From assembly GCA_035048815.1 (NCBI GenBank), contig JAUCBN010000035.1, positions 10,738,501 through 10,802,500 of the forward strand: a stretch of DNA of 64,000 nucleotides. The letters are read 5' to 3'. The DNA comes from Abelmoschus esculentus. Its lineage: Eukaryota; Streptophyta; Magnoliopsida; Malvales; Malvaceae. Under the pieces are notes generated by a model. It saw only the letters and a program-made list of their open reading frames with translations. It did not search any database and was not told the origin of the DNA. Below, piece after piece: positions 34,157 through 46,439 of this stretch; within the stretch, counting starts at the first letter, position 1; each line of letters opens with the position of its first letter. A program made the translations under genes and the position numbers.

Positions 34157-34369
34157 TTGATAGGTTAGATGCCATTTCATTTAAAATATATTATCATATG
34201 CATATGACATTATTATTGTTAGATTTTTAACGATTCAGTTATCATGATTGTTAAAAAAATAAGCCATTTGTCAAAAAGATATAGGTCAAGGGCTAAATTT
34301 ATCCCAAAAAAATAAAAGACAAAACGATAAAAACTATAAACGTTAAGGGTTAAAAGTATCTTTATGCCT
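33566..34369. mobile_element. Fold-back element with ~400-bp inverted arms
   Basis: The left arm (33566 to about 33965) and right arm (about 33990-34369) are near-perfect inverted copies. Paired landmarks are AGGTATAAAAATACTTTTAACCC against GGGTTAAAAGTATCTTTATGCCT, and the ATAGGTCAAGGGCTAAATTT block against its complement. A 7-bp duplication TAAATAA (8-bp TTAAATAA if one base is shared) flanks it. There is no ORF. A single-arm relative lies at 39506-39870. The superfamily is uncertain. Confidence 0.85.
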
Positions 34370-34737
34370 TAAATAAATTAATAATCATAAATATTAAATA
34401 TAATATATTTTTAAAATATATATTTAGCTTAACTCATAAATTTTAACCCATCCGGCCATCATTAAGTCTGCTAATATTTTAATCCGCGTTGATTTTTAGC
34501 CTCAAAACACCATTATAATGAAATGAGTCTACTATGCGTATCGAATATTATTAAATATTATTAACGTTAAATATTATTAAATTAATTAATAAAAATATTT
34601 TTTAAAGATTTAATATACAATTGTAAATTATTTAAAATAAAATTTCAATTAAATTATTGTTTATATAAGTATTATATATATTTTTAAATTTTTTAAATAA
34701 TTGGATCAATATCAATCCTAATTAATCCCTAAAACAA

Positions 34738-35221
34738 AAAAACCAAAGTCTTTTTCTTTGTCATTCCATCTATTGCCGCCATTAACCATCCGCCTTCGTC
34801 CCTACGTGATTGTTCTTCAACGTCTGGTAAGGTTTATTAGATTTATATGTTTTATTCTGACTTTCCTATTTGGAGGACTCTGGGGTATGGCTTAGGTTTG
34901 AGTTATATAATTTATTTATGATATTTGACATTTTGAATGATACAACAGCAAGAGTGGTATGTTTGAGGGCGATGATCGGATAGTTTCTAGGAGATTTATT
35001 TCACTTCAGTAATTGGTTGTTATTACTTTATCTGTCTTGATTTTCATTCTTTTATTAAATCTTAATATAGTGGTAAGCTTGATGACAATAGGTTAGAGTG
35101 TTAGTAACTAAAATTGAAAGTGTCGATACTGATTTTGGTGAGCAAGGTTTCTACGTATATTTTTGGAAGAGAACAAACTGGATTGCTTGACGTGGTTTTG
35201 CATCACGTCTTCTATAGGTAA
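34738..35221 (+). pseudogene. Possible captured 5' gene fragment
   Basis: A CT-rich, higher-GC stretch (34738-34829) ends in a donor-like CTG|GTAAGG. After about 120 bp comes an acceptor-like ACAACAG| followed by ATG at 34959 and the frame MFEGDDRIVSRRFISLQ. Other exon-like pieces follow (KLDDNRLE at about 35070, VDTDFGEQGFYVYFWKRTNW at 35115-35180), then another donor-like AGGTAAGC at 35218. These look like exon remnants of a real gene, but stops and frame shifts break them and I cannot name the family. Confidence 0.35.
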
Positions 35222-35269
35222 GCATAATTCTTGTCACCTTTGCAGTTAATATTAAAATTAATAATTACC

Positions 35270-36540
35270 AAATTATAATAAAGTAGTGATCGAATAATCA
35301 CCGCCCTGTTAATATTAAAAATCTTAGGCTAAAGTAGTGATCGAATTAATTTTTAACTGAGTATATGAGCTTATTTTAAAGTACTTAAATTCGAAGGTAA
35401 ACGTCCGAATCATCACTACTATATTAAAATTAACCTCGCCTATAATCGAATTTAGGTTCTACATTAAACGAATAATAAAGTCGTGGTGCATTCTAAAAAA
35501 ACTCAAATTAACGTACAATGAAAGAAAGAACCTTAAAAGGAACTTTACACACATATATATTGAGACATGAGAATATTGTTGAAAAGAATAATATATTATA
35601 TAATATATATAAAAAGAGATTGTTGAAAAGAATAATATATTATATGATATATATAAAAAGAGATATATGTCATGTTTACCGTATAATTATATATAAAATA
35701 ACTATATAAAAATTATATATATTGGTGGAAAAAACAAGTAAGGAAAGTTCAAACATAATAGGAAAACCGATTCAAACCATTTAATTTAAATAATGTACTA
35801 TATCAATTTAAAAAATAAATAAATAAAAAAGGTAAAAAGCAAATATAACAAATATTTTAGAGCAAACCAAGGCAGGAGTCCCTCTCTTTTCTCTAGGTTC
35901 TCTTTGAGTTAAACCCTATCTGTAATTTACACTCTCTTCTCCTCTAACCCCAAATACAACGGCGCTGTGAAGGAGATGCCAAGCTCGATTGGCCTTTAAG
36001 CGTCGTTCGTTGACGCTCGGCGTCACAGCGAGGACTTCAACGCTCTCAAACAAATCGGTATGGTTTCAAAACCCATTCCCGATCGCCCTTTTTATCAAGA
36101 TTAGATTTATGAAAACAATTTTAAAATGAAAACAAGAGTGAACTCGGTCTTTTGATTTTAAAACGAAAATATGAAGTAATTTCTATGTTGGATTTAAAAA
36201 TGCAAAGAATTCAAGATTTTTCTTGTATTCTCTTATTCGAAAACGAATTAAAGATCTGAAAGAAGAGAACCAAAAATTTTTACCTCAAAATTGAGGGATT
36301 TTTGTTCTTATTTCTGGAGAAATTTTTCGGTTGCAATCGAAACTGATGCAAGGTTTTTCTCCCCTTTTTTCGACTGAAAAATCTCCTTTGAATCTCCTTT
36401 CTCCTGCCGATTTCGTACCATTGACATGATATCTTCTTTTCCATGAATTTTGGGATTTGAATCTGATATTTGATATGTTTTTTTTTTGAAAGGTTGATAT
36501 GTTTTTTTTTTAAAAAAAATGATATATATTTTTTTTAGCA
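35270..36540. mobile_element. LTR debris of Tat type
   Basis: 35370-35480 (TTCGAAGGTAAACG, then TCACTACTA, then CCTATAATCGAATTTAG) matches the block at 18135-18215. 35875-36060 has the CT-rich, GCGTC-containing composition seen in the middle of Tat-type LTRs, ending in a possible donor ATCG|GTATGG. The frame at 36308-36541 is a shadow. No pol is present. Confidence 0.45.
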
Positions 36541-36559
36541 AGTTGATATGTTTTTTTGG

Positions 36560-38015
36560 ACGTAAAAAGCTGATTCGACCCGAAAATTTAATTAAAATCT
36601 GTTTAAGTTAAAGTTTGGTTTGACGTATGTTGTACTGGTCTGAATCTAATCTGTATTCGATTGTTATTGAACTGGACCCGAGTTTAACCTGTATTTGTAG
36701 TAATTGAACTTGAATTGTATCCGTCTTGGAATAATCCAAAACCCAAAACCTGACCTGCTACCAACTAAAACTAACCTGAATCAGAGTCTAATTTGACAGA
36801 TAATCGATATTATCCAACCGAATCAACCCGAGACTTGATTTTACTCGATTTGTTTTGAACTCGACCTATGACCTGACTTGTTTTGAACTCGACCTGTTAT
36901 TAATTTAAATTAATATTAACAACACTTAATATTTATATGACATATAATTGAGTATATCTATAATTTGATAAATTTAAAATATTAATAAATAAAATTAAGC
37001 TTAAAAATTAAAATTAGACATGAGAATTAATTTAGGGATTAATATTTATTTTTAGTATTTCATATTTAATTAAATTAATTAATTTATTATTTTATTTAGT
37101 TTTAATATATTTAATTTTAATTATAAATTTAAATTAATATTTTATTAAAAATTATAATTTTAAATTAATATTTTGTTAAAAATTATAATTTTAAATTAAT
37201 ATTTAATTAAATTTAATTAATTTATTGAATTTATGATTAATTAATCTAATTTAAAATATAAAAACATAACTTACAAACATAATTAAAAAATTATAAGATT
37301 AAATATAAATTTTATTAAATTAATATAAATTATAACTCAATTAAATTAAACCAAAATAATTGATAAAAAAAAGAGTGAAAAAAATAAAATTTTGGAGAGA
37401 AATAAGTCACTCATTTTTTAAGTTTGAAATTAATTTATTTTTAGTGTACAATTTTGGAGGGATATCATATAAGTTACTCAAAATTTTGAAGGAAATTAGA
37501 AATAAATTTTGATTATTATATAAAAAAAGAAAAAATAAAATTTAAAGGGAAATGATATATATAGTAAATTTTAGAGGATTAATATTATTTTTATAACATA
37601 CAATCAAATAATAAATTTTGATTAAATGCAACCAAATAATTATTACATAATTACTTATTTGTATTAAATTTAAACTTAACAATTTTAATTAATATAAACT
37701 TAAAATTCAAATTAATTCGATCTAAAATAAAATCGATTTGAAATAAAAATGCAACCGAACTGAGACGAACTCGACCTAAAATATACCCGACCTGAAATGA
37801 ACTTGTCAATTATCTGATTTGTACTCGAACCGTTTGAATCTGACATGAAATGAGCCTAACTTGAAATGAACCTGACCTGAAGTAGACTCAACCTGAAAAG
37901 AACCCGACCTGAACCGAGTTAAAAAATCAAATCAATCTGAAATGATATATCTGATTTTACTCGACCCGACTATACCTAATTTGAAACTCATCTGAATAAT
38001 TATTTTTATATCCCT
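36560..38015. mobile_element. AT-rich insert with ACCTGAC(C/T)-motif ends
   Basis: Both ends (36575-36900 and 37735-38010) are packed with CTCGACCTG, GACCTGAA and ACCCGA motifs in opposite sense. The middle 800 bp is almost pure A/T. This is the build of a long non-autonomous DNA element. Precise termini and duplication are not visible. Confidence 0.45.
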
Positions 38016-38590
38016 AATTGCATGTCCATTTTCGGGAAATTGGTGGATGTCGTACGATGGCGTGACGACAGATATTCCGGCCTTGAAAAGGGAGGTGAAA
38101 GGGCATTTAAAAAGTCTCCTTTTATTTTGATCGTTCGATCGGATTAATCCAATGGCTCAATCTCTGGAGCCCGTAATAAAAGGCAAACTAGGGTTAGCCA
38201 TAATTATTTTTTTTATTGGATAGGGGTTAGGCCGATTTGAGTCGTTATGTCGAAAATTGTTCGGAGAGTATCCATTAATCTTTTTTGCGGTATGATTGAA
38301 ATATTAAAATCCAGTCTGTATAATTAGTTAGAGTTAAGTTTGAGAGTCTATTCCGTGTAAAAAGGGAACACTCCAACAACTAGTTAGAGTTAAGTTTGAG
38401 AGTCTATTCCGTGTAAAAAGGGAACACTCCAACAACGCTTAAAATTAACACCGATCGATTATAAAATATTTTATATGATAGAAAATATAAACTCAAAATT
38501 AATTTAATATTGCAACCGCATATTCTTTTAAAAACTATTTAGTAATAATATTAACAAAAATAAAAAATAAAACATAATAAGGATAATTAT
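38016..38590 (-). mobile_element. Decayed Tat LTR end with 56-bp duplication
   Basis: 38340-38590 (GAGAGTCTATTCCGTGTAAA, then CACTCCAACAACG, then ATTATAAAATATTTTATATG) is a diverged match to the LTR segments at 54290-54420 and 61640-61760. A 56-bp unit starting TAGTTAGAGTTAAGTTTGAG is duplicated in tandem (38325-38380 and 38381-38436) without a single difference that I can see. Confidence 0.55.
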
Positions 38591-40380
38591 AACGACCCCC
38601 TAAAAATACTTGGCATAATGTATGTAGGTATAATATGAGGTTATATAAGAAAAAAAATGGTATAAGGTTTAAAAAATGAATAATTATATATAAAAAATGT
38701 GAATGGTCAAAAAGAAATGGTGGGGTCGTTAAAAAAAATATTTATTGAAAATTGAGGATTTATTTAAAAACTCGAGAATTTAGGTTAAATTTGGTGAATT
38801 GGGAATTTTAAGAAAAAATTAAAGTTTGAAAGGATTTATAAAATAGGGTTTAAAAATAATTTGGGTTTATTTTGAAATAAAAAATAGAGTCATTATCGAT
38901 CATTTTAGTATGTCGGACACTGTAAAAAATAGAGATTTTAAAAAAATTAAGTTCAGGAGTCAATTACGGATGAGATATATTTAATACCCACACCACATAA
39001 AAATTGGTACCTATCGAATATATTTTGCCCGAAATTGAAAATTTGCAAGTTCAAATTTTTATTAATTTATTATCCGTTTAAGAATGCGAATAGATTTTAA
39101 AGACCTCAATATTCGAAGATAAGCATGTGAACACCACTACGATTGATATCAGCCTCGCTTACGACCGAATATTGAGATATTGCATTAGTGTTGTTAAATT
39201 AAGTGTCGCATGTTAAACAAAAATATACAAGCATGAATAAATATAAAAAATTGAAGATACAACATTATAAATTACAAGAAATAAAAGGGAATGAATTAAA
39301 TTGAATAATTTAAATACGAGAAATTTAATTACGAAAAATTAAATACGATAAATAAATGTTAGATGTTAGATATTTACACGAAATAAACTATAAATAATGC
39401 GGATCATTCCTCATTATGAATCACCGTAATACCGATGTTGAACGGATAAATAAATAAATAATGAGATACAAGTAAAATAATATATACATATATAATATAG
39501 AAAGAAGGCATAAAGATAATTTTAACCCTTAACGTTTATAGTTTTTGTCGTTTTGGCCCTTATTCTTTTTTTGGGATAAATTTAGCCCTTAACCTATATC
39601 TTTTTGACAAATAGCTTATTTTTTAACTAGCTTGATGACTGGAAATTTAACGATGATATATATATGGAATATAATTTTAAATGACATGGAATGTAACCTA
39701 TCAAATACATATATATATGGAATATAATTTTATTCTAATATAAAATATAAAATAACTAAAATTCAAATAAAATATTAAAAATTAATTAATTCTAAAATAA
39801 AAATTATAAAACATTCTTAACCCTACTACGATAAAATCAAAATCTTATTCGAATTGTGTTTATATTTTTTTTATTATATTTTAAAATTAAAAAATAAATA
39901 ACATATTTTTTAAAATTTCTACATAATTATTGTGACACAATTGTCTCAGGGAAATATTTTTCTCGTGAATTTGGTTTATTGTATGTAATATTTAAGATTA
40001 AATATGATGAATTTTGTATTATTTAAATTATTGTCTAGAATTTGACATTTGAAATATTTGTTATATAATAAAAAATGAAATATTATATTAGTTTATGATA
40101 TTTTATTTATATAATATTATTCCTGTTATTTTTTATTTGTTCATACATCTCAAATAAAAAAATAATTACAATACACTATGATTATCAAAACCACAACGTT
40201 TTGTGAATCAGATAAATAGAAAAAAAAAATTAAAGGCCAAATGGCCGTAGCCGCTCTCATTGCTTCCATTTGTTTGGAAACCATAGAAAACACAAAGAAG
40301 CACTCTCTGTAAAACCGAACCCTTTTCCTCATGTTTCCAGAAACCGACGAAGTCTCGTCGCCTCGGCCTCGGCTGGATTA
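38591..40380 (-). mobile_element. Another Tat-type LTR remnant
   Basis: It begins with CGACCCCCTAAAAA and an inverted GGTGGGGTCG about 110 bp later (compare GTGACCC...GGTCAC at 17557). It then carries the GAGTCATTATCGATCATTTTAGTATGTCGGACACTG block, equivalent to the GGAGTCGCCACCGGCCACTTTGG block at 17897. The ATATTCGAAGATAAG / CACCACTACG block (39110) also matches 18135. A half fold-back element is inserted at 39506-39870. Confidence 0.55.
39506..39870. mobile_element. Single-arm copy of the fold-back element
   Basis: AAGGCATAAAGATAATTTTAACCC, then GGGATAAATTTAGCCCTTAACC and ATATCTTTTTGACAAATAGC, match the arms of the 33566-34369 element. The sequence ends near the centre of symmetry (CGAATTGTGTTTATATTTTT), and the second arm is absent. 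Confidence 0.75.
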
Positions 40381-40385
40381 TTATC

Positions 40386-40453
40386 TTAGGCTTGAAAATG
40401 ACTTGTAATGTTTATTATGTTAGGCTTGAAAATAAATTGTAATGTTTATTGTG
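40386..40453. repeat. 34-bp tandem duplication
   Basis: Two units start TTAGGCTTGAAAAT(G/A)A(C/A)TTG at 40386 and 40420 and differ at a few bases. The preceding 40240-40370 is GC-richer, with CCTCGGCCTCGG, and could be an old 5' UTR or LTR piece. I cannot decide. Confidence 0.7.
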
Positions 40454-41055
40454 TCTGAATGAAATGAGTTATTATAATTTTTTTGGCTTGAAAAACATAG
40501 TTGTCAACAAATATAAAAGTGAATATATATTTTTCCTTTATATTATGTGAATAATATGAATCAAAGAATAAAAATTTTAAAGGTAAATAGTTTATTCAAT
40601 GATATAAAAAACAAATAAAACATAAAGAATAAACTATACTATATTTTAGTTATCATAAACTATTTTAACAATACCAAAATCAAGTTGAATTTTAGATAAA
40701 GTTATCGAGATAAGAATGTAGTTGTTGGTGGATGATACAACATTAAATTAAAAAGATTGACTTAACCTTGATGTTTATAGAATTTTGTACATTGTTTTTA
40801 TTTATTTTATACTAATTAAGTTACAAACACAAAATCTTAACGGTAACCTATTTCAAAAAAAATAAGCTTCCTAATCCACATTAAACATTAAAAATAACTA
40901 AAATATAAATTATGATATAAAAGTTCATATGAAACCATCAAAAATAATTTTAATTATTTTTAATTTTGGCATAATAATAATAATAATAATAATAATTTTG
41001 AGGGTTTGTTCTCTTAATTAAATTTAAAATTCATTTAGTTAATTTTGTTTGTACG
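40454..41055. other. AT-rich stretch, nothing recognised except (TAA)n
   Basis: No coding signal. A short (AAT)n run lies at 40972-40996. Confidence 0.55.
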
Positions 41056-41059
41056 CTCT

Positions 41060-41265
41060 TGAGCATTTAATCTAATGATGATGATTGAGTATAAACTTTT
41101 TTTAATTAGCTAATAGTGATTACAATAGTATCTATTCTAAAATATAATTTATATAATTTGACATTGATCGCTCAATCACTCTACTGCATCATTGACTCTC
41201 AAACCTATGACCTTTAGGAACAACAACCGTTTCTTTAACCACTTAAGTTAAAAGGCTTTTTATTT
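41060..41265 (-). repeat. Dispersed repeat family, copy B
   Basis: On the minus strand it reads AACCACTTAA-type complement blocks matching copy A: CTTAAGTGGTTAAAGAAACG, GTTGTTCCTAAAGGTCATAG, TTTGAG, then GATTGAGCGATCAATGTCAA. See copies at 11440-11650 and 51045-51195. Confidence 0.65.
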
Positions 41266-41739
41266 TTTAATTGAGAGTTCTTTGCATTGTAACTCTTTCA
41301 TTTTTTAATTATTATATCAAACTTTATGCATTATTCAATTTAATAATCAATTTATAACGGTGACGTAACAATTATAAATTTACATAATAACATATTAACG
41401 AGCTAACTTAAAAACAATTAAATCATTCAAATTTGTAATCGACAACAATTCATACCCCAAGAAGCAAAAGTTACTCTCTCCCATTGATGCTTGTATATAT
41501 GCTCTTGAACATATCCCTTCACTATAATGATCTGATTATCGCTGTTAATAGATAAAGAGCAATTCATGCCTCACAACAGCATACATCCACGTAGAAATAT
41601 ATGTTTTGATATAATAATTAAAAAATAATTTTTAGATCAATTTAAAAAGAATTTAAAATTAGTTTTAAATCTAAACAACTTAAAAATAAATTTATGATAT
41701 TTTCAAAGTGTTTCAAAATGATTTAAAAAAATCAAAGTG

Positions 41740-42560
41740 TTGAAATTAACCCACGCATTTCGATACAAACTTTGGTTGTTTCGAAATAATTGAAACTTCA
41801 AAGGGCAAATTTGTTAAGACGTTTCTATACGATCTTAGGGAGTATCGATACATTTTTCCACTATGCGTTTTGGTTTCTAAATAGAAAACAGGTGTTTCGA
41901 TACGGCCTTTAGGTGTTTCAATATAACTCCAACGGTTTTATGAAAACACCAACGGCTAAGAGCCATATTGAAACAGGAAACAACAATTTTGATATACGAA
42001 GCAACAACTTTTTAATACGCCTTAAAGGCATTTCGATACGGGTTCTTAATTGTAGATTCAACGACTATTTTCAAAAGGAGCGATATCAAAACGACTTTCA
42101 TGCATTTCGATATGTCATGTATCAGAAGAAAAAAAATTGTCTAAAAGTCAGCTCCAAACAGCTCCAAATCAATTCTAACGGTTACCAACAACAACAAGCT
42201 AAATTGAGATGATAAAAGGAACTCTCTAGCATCAAGAGAAGACTAATGCTTTCATCGTTACAACAATATGACTAAAGAATTGTCTTAGAGCCAAAATCTT
42301 ATCTTTATGTAGACAAAACACTTGTGAGGCTAACTGTAAAAGAATGCTCAAGTGTATTATGATTGAGTGAATGCTTTAGATTACAAGCATAAACTTTGAT
42401 AGAAGGATTACTAGTTTGCTAAGTTTTATTGTTTAGAGATTTCCCAAAATTCGGTTTGTGAACTTTGGTTGTTAAATTCGGGAAAGTGAATCTATGTTGT
42501 AACATTAATCCTTTAACCTCAAAAGGTAGAAATTCATAGTAATTTGAAATTTTTTTAATG
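41740..42560 (+). mobile_element. Copia LTR fragment with TATCGATAC motifs
   Basis: The left half is rich in TTTCGATAC and TATCGATAC with CCAACGG spacers, as in the copia LTRs at 1-986 and 12596-13757, but in the opposite orientation and strongly diverged. The right half (42240-42560) is LTR-like non-coding sequence (ACACTTGTGAGGCTAACTGT). The frame at 41913-42212 is a by-product. No internal region is attached. Confidence 0.6.
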
Positions 42561-43650
42561 AGAAGCTAAGATAGTAGATATAGGATTTTGTTAGAAATCT
42601 GAACCACCCTAAAATCTTTATGCAAATTGTTCTATCTTGTTACTTATACAAAATTTCACTCAAATATCATTTTTTTATCACTTGGTAAGTTAAATCGGTT
42701 GGTACATCAAACCTAATGATCTATAGTTATTCGGGTAGAATTCACTCCATCTAAATAATACCAAATATGAACTAAACATACATAAACCAGGGAGGTTCGA
42801 AAGATCTGATTTTATTTATAATAAAATAATAAAAACAATCATCATCGTAATTATTTTAACTTGATCCACTACAAAACCAATCTTTAATAATGTGTAAAAT
42901 TTGAGAAATAATAAAAATATATCATTGAGATCAAGCATATAATTCATTTTAGACATTAATTCATTCTTGTATTATAGAATTAAAATTATAATATAAAAAT
43001 AGACAGTAAATTACGTGATAAAAAAGTTTTATGTGTTAAAACCCTAGTAATTAAGAAAGTAAAATACTTTTAAAAACAATTTATTTTTCATCAATTTTCA
43101 TTGTGATCTGTATAAAGAAAGATAAACGAAAAATAAAATTACATTAAAGACATAAATTTAATATCAAAGTGTGTATTCATATAATATACAATAATTTAGC
43201 CTAAAGATTAAAAGATCTAAAATAAAATTTAAAAATCTAAAAGTGTAAAAAAAATAATTATAAGTATAAATCATCTAAACTTGATATAGGATTTGAGAAC
43301 CAATTGAATCTCAAAAAGGAAAACGATATAGCACAAGATTAAAATCCGTCATCAAAACATGAAAAAGATAAATAAAATATATATATATTTGTTTATAACG
43401 AAAAGAGCTTACAATCATTACTTAAGAATTAATTAAAAGTATGATTAATACTAAATATTTATCCGGAAAGCATAGAGATTTATGCTAATACTACTACTAA
43501 TGATGACCGCAATGACAACGAGAAACATAAATGAATAAAAATATTGACTGAACAAAACATACCACTAAAAATATTGTCGTTAGATAAAACTCTAAAAATG
43601 AAGCCGAAGAAACGTAGAAGAGGAAGAAAAAAAGAAAATGATAAGTGTTT
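42561..43650. other. AT-rich intergenic stretch, nothing recognised
   Basis: No ORF, RNA or repeat that I recognise. Confidence 0.55.
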
Positions 43651-43654
43651 GGAT

Positions 43655-43925
43655 GAGTTTACAACAGACGTCGAACACCGTTGAACATCATTAATGTTGA
43701 ACACCATTGAATATTATTAAATTAATTTATAAAAAATAAAAATCTAAAAGACTAATTGTACAAATATTAATTATATGTTGAGTTTATCACTCTTTTATTA
43801 GTTATATATTGAGTCCTTGAGATTCTAAATTTTTATTAATTAATTTAATGGTGTTCAACAATGTTTAACGTTAGTAGTGTTCAACAGTATTCGACGTCCA
43901 TTGTAGAATTTTCTAAGTGTTTTCA
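43655..43925. mobile_element. MITE with ~75-bp inverted repeats
   Basis: The left arm (ACAGACGTCGAACACCGTTG, AACATCATTAATGTTGAACACC) is mirrored on the right (GGTGTTCAACAATGTTTAACG, GTGTTCAACAGTATTCGACG). A partial relative (TTTTCAACAATATTCAATATTAGTGG) lies at 44172-44240. It has no ORF. The minus frame at 43480-43707 only overlaps its left arm. Confidence 0.75.
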
Positions 43926-44253
43926 GCAGCAATTATAAAAAATAAAAGGTTAAATTTAGGGTTTATGATATAAATTTTTTTAATTATAATTTAAATTCTT
44001 AAAAAATTTTAAATAAAAAATTTATGCTATAAAGAAAATAAAAGGCTAAATTTAGGATTTATGATATAAAAAAGTTTACAATATATCAAATAAAAGTATT
44101 ATAAAAAATAAAAAGTTTTTAATTCTTAAATAATTATAATTATAATTCTTGAAAATTTTAATCTTTATAAAAAATAATGATTTTCAACAATATTCAATAT
44201 TAGTGGTGATAAGTGGTATTTGATGGCCGTCGTAGAATTTTTTTTATAATAAT

Positions 44254-44802
44254 TAGGGGTGTGCATTATTCGGTTTTAACCAAATTAACCGATCGAACTA
44301 ATTTTTTTTGTTAATTCTGTCGGTTAACTTTTAGTAAATTCAGTTAACGGTTAATTTTTAAAAAAATTGATTAATAGTTAATTTGGTTTGAAATCGGTTA
44401 ATTAGCCGAATTATTTGAATTAATAGAAATTATTATATATTAAATATTATATATATTATATAGTTATTTTTATTCATTTAACTTTTAAAAAATTATATAA
44501 TTTTTATTAATTTTTTTTATATTATAAAATGGTTACTAAATTTTTATTAAATTAGCATAAAATAAAAGTTTAGTGACTAAAAAATTATTTTAATATAATT
44601 TAGAAACCTATTATGTAATTTAATTAAAATTTATAATAAATTTCGGTTAATTCATTTAATTAACTGAAATAATTTCAGTTCAGTTAATTCGGTTAACGAA
44701 AATTCGGTTCGGTTAACGTTTAAGAGTTTAAAAATTTTGATTAATTCAATTTTGGTTAATTCGGTTCGACCACCGACCGAATTAACCGGATACACACCCT
44801 TA
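44254..44802. mobile_element. 549-bp hAT MITE with perfect 8-bp TSD
   Basis: It begins TAGGGGTGTGCATTATTCGG and ends CCGGATACACACCCTTA, flanked by ATAATAAT at 44246-44253 and 44803-44810. Subterminal regions are made of TTAACCGA/GGTTAATTCGG motifs in inverted orientation. No coding sequence. Confidence 0.9.
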
Positions 44803-44861
44803 ATAATAATCCTATAAGTCTTTGCATTTTATTTCCGTTTTAAGGTTTTCATTCTCATTTT

Positions 44862-45295
44862 GGGTATATATTATTCATTTTTAACCAAATTATTCAACAT
44901 TAGATAAATTTAATTAACGGTTAATTTTTAAGGAAAATTTAAGTATTAGTTAATTAGGTTTATCTAAAATTATATTATATACTATATATATTTATTTTTT
45001 TGATATGTCATAAAATGATTTTTATTTTTTATTAAATTAGTATAAAATGAAAGTTTAGTGATTAAAAATATTATTTTAGCACAATTTTGTGATCGATTGT
45101 GTAATTTATCTAAAATTTTATAATAAATTTCATTTAATTCAAAAACTAACCGAATTAATCGAATTAATTTTAATTTGACTAATTCAATTATGACTAATTT
45201 AATTTTGATAACGATTAAAATTATAAAATTTTTAACTAATTTAATTATAACTAATTAAATTTAATCATCAATCAAATTAACCGAATACAAAACCC
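44862..45295. mobile_element. Older decayed copy of the same hAT MITE
   Basis: It starts GGGTATATATTATTCATTTT TAACCAAATTATTC and ends AATCAAATTAACCGAATACA AAACCCTA, following the same block order as 44254-44802 with many more changes. It lies 60 bp downstream in the same orientation. Confidence 0.7.
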
Positions 45296-46382
45296 TATTC
45301 TCTTTATCAGAGCTTTTAGGGTCTTTTCGTTGTTTTAATTTAGATTCAGATTGTTCTTTTTTACATTGCAAATTTAGTTTCTTTCTATTGTTATTTCAGT
45401 TATTTAAAAAATAATTGAATTAATCGTTTAAAGTTCTATCTTTTAAATTTTAATTTGTTTAAAATAAATTCGATTAATAAATTTTATAAAAAAAATAAAA
45501 ATAATCTAACTTAAAATTAAATTTTAAAATTTAAGAAGTCTTCCGTTATATTTTAAATTTTATGTCAATTTCTAACGTTTTGTCACGTACACGTGACCGT
45601 AATTCAAAAAAAAAAAAACGAAAAAGAAAGATACGAGGCTAACACAGGGTTGAAAAAAGTATATGAAATATATCTATCGCATAATCCATGTCCAATTTAG
45701 CAAATTTGAGAGTTACATACTTCCATTCTCTTCTCTATCCTAATTTCCATTGATAAAAAGTATAATCTAATATTTCAAAATTAAGTTACCAAAATTTTTG
45801 AAACCAGATGTATCTGTGTTGAATCTTGAAACCAAAACCATGAACCGAGTGTTGATGTTCTCCTCTCAAACAGTTGGGTGGAAGGTAACGCAGACATGTT
45901 TGATAAAGTCTGAGTTCAAAGAGAGCTGGGGACTCTCAGCTGTAAGAAAAGGTTTATAGGGACGAGTCTTTAAACTGTTTAACATCAAAATTGAAAAATA
46001 ATAAAACAAAGAAATGATTGAAAAAAATCATATAAAATGAAGAGTTAAAATAAAAAAATAAATCTATTTTTAAAAATATAAATTAAAGCTAAATAAGTAT
46101 TCTAGATTGATTTAGGGATATGTGGTTCAAATTTGGTCAAAAATATACTTAAAATAAAAAATAAAATTAGAGATTAAATTATAAATTTTAGTTTTTCAAT
46201 TTTTTGAGTTGGACAAATTTAATTTGGATTCTAAATTATTTTTTTAAATTATTTAAATTAACTTAAATAATTTAATTCAAACTTAAAATTAAAATATATA
46301 TATTTTTAAATCTAGCAAAATTTTAATCAGATGCCCAAAATATATCTTTCACTTACTTTTTTTTTTTTTTACCATTCCTCTC
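45296..46382. other. Upstream region of the beta-glucosidase gene
   Basis: Mostly AT-rich. A gene-like patch at 45820-45960 (ATG at 45840, a 39-codon frame beginning MNRVLMFSSQTVGWKVTQTC) has better composition than its surroundings. It has no recognisable domain and I do not call it a gene. Confidence 0.5.
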
Positions 46383-46391
46383 CTATTTAAA
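46358..46391 (+). promoter_or_regulatory. Putative core promoter of the beta-glucosidase
   Basis: A T tract (46358-46370) is followed by CTATTTAAAAAGA at 46383-46395, a plausible TATA box about 50 bases upstream of the ATG at 46440. Position and motif are the only evidence. Confidence 0.5.
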
Positions 46392-46439
46392 AAGACAGCT
46401 ACTTAGTTAGACCCCTTAAATCAAAACAAAGAAAAAGAA

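Noticed and set aside
45840..45959. Short ATG frame of 39 codons upstream of the beta-glucosidase
   Set aside because: Too short and without a domain; it could be an old exon but nothing supports that.
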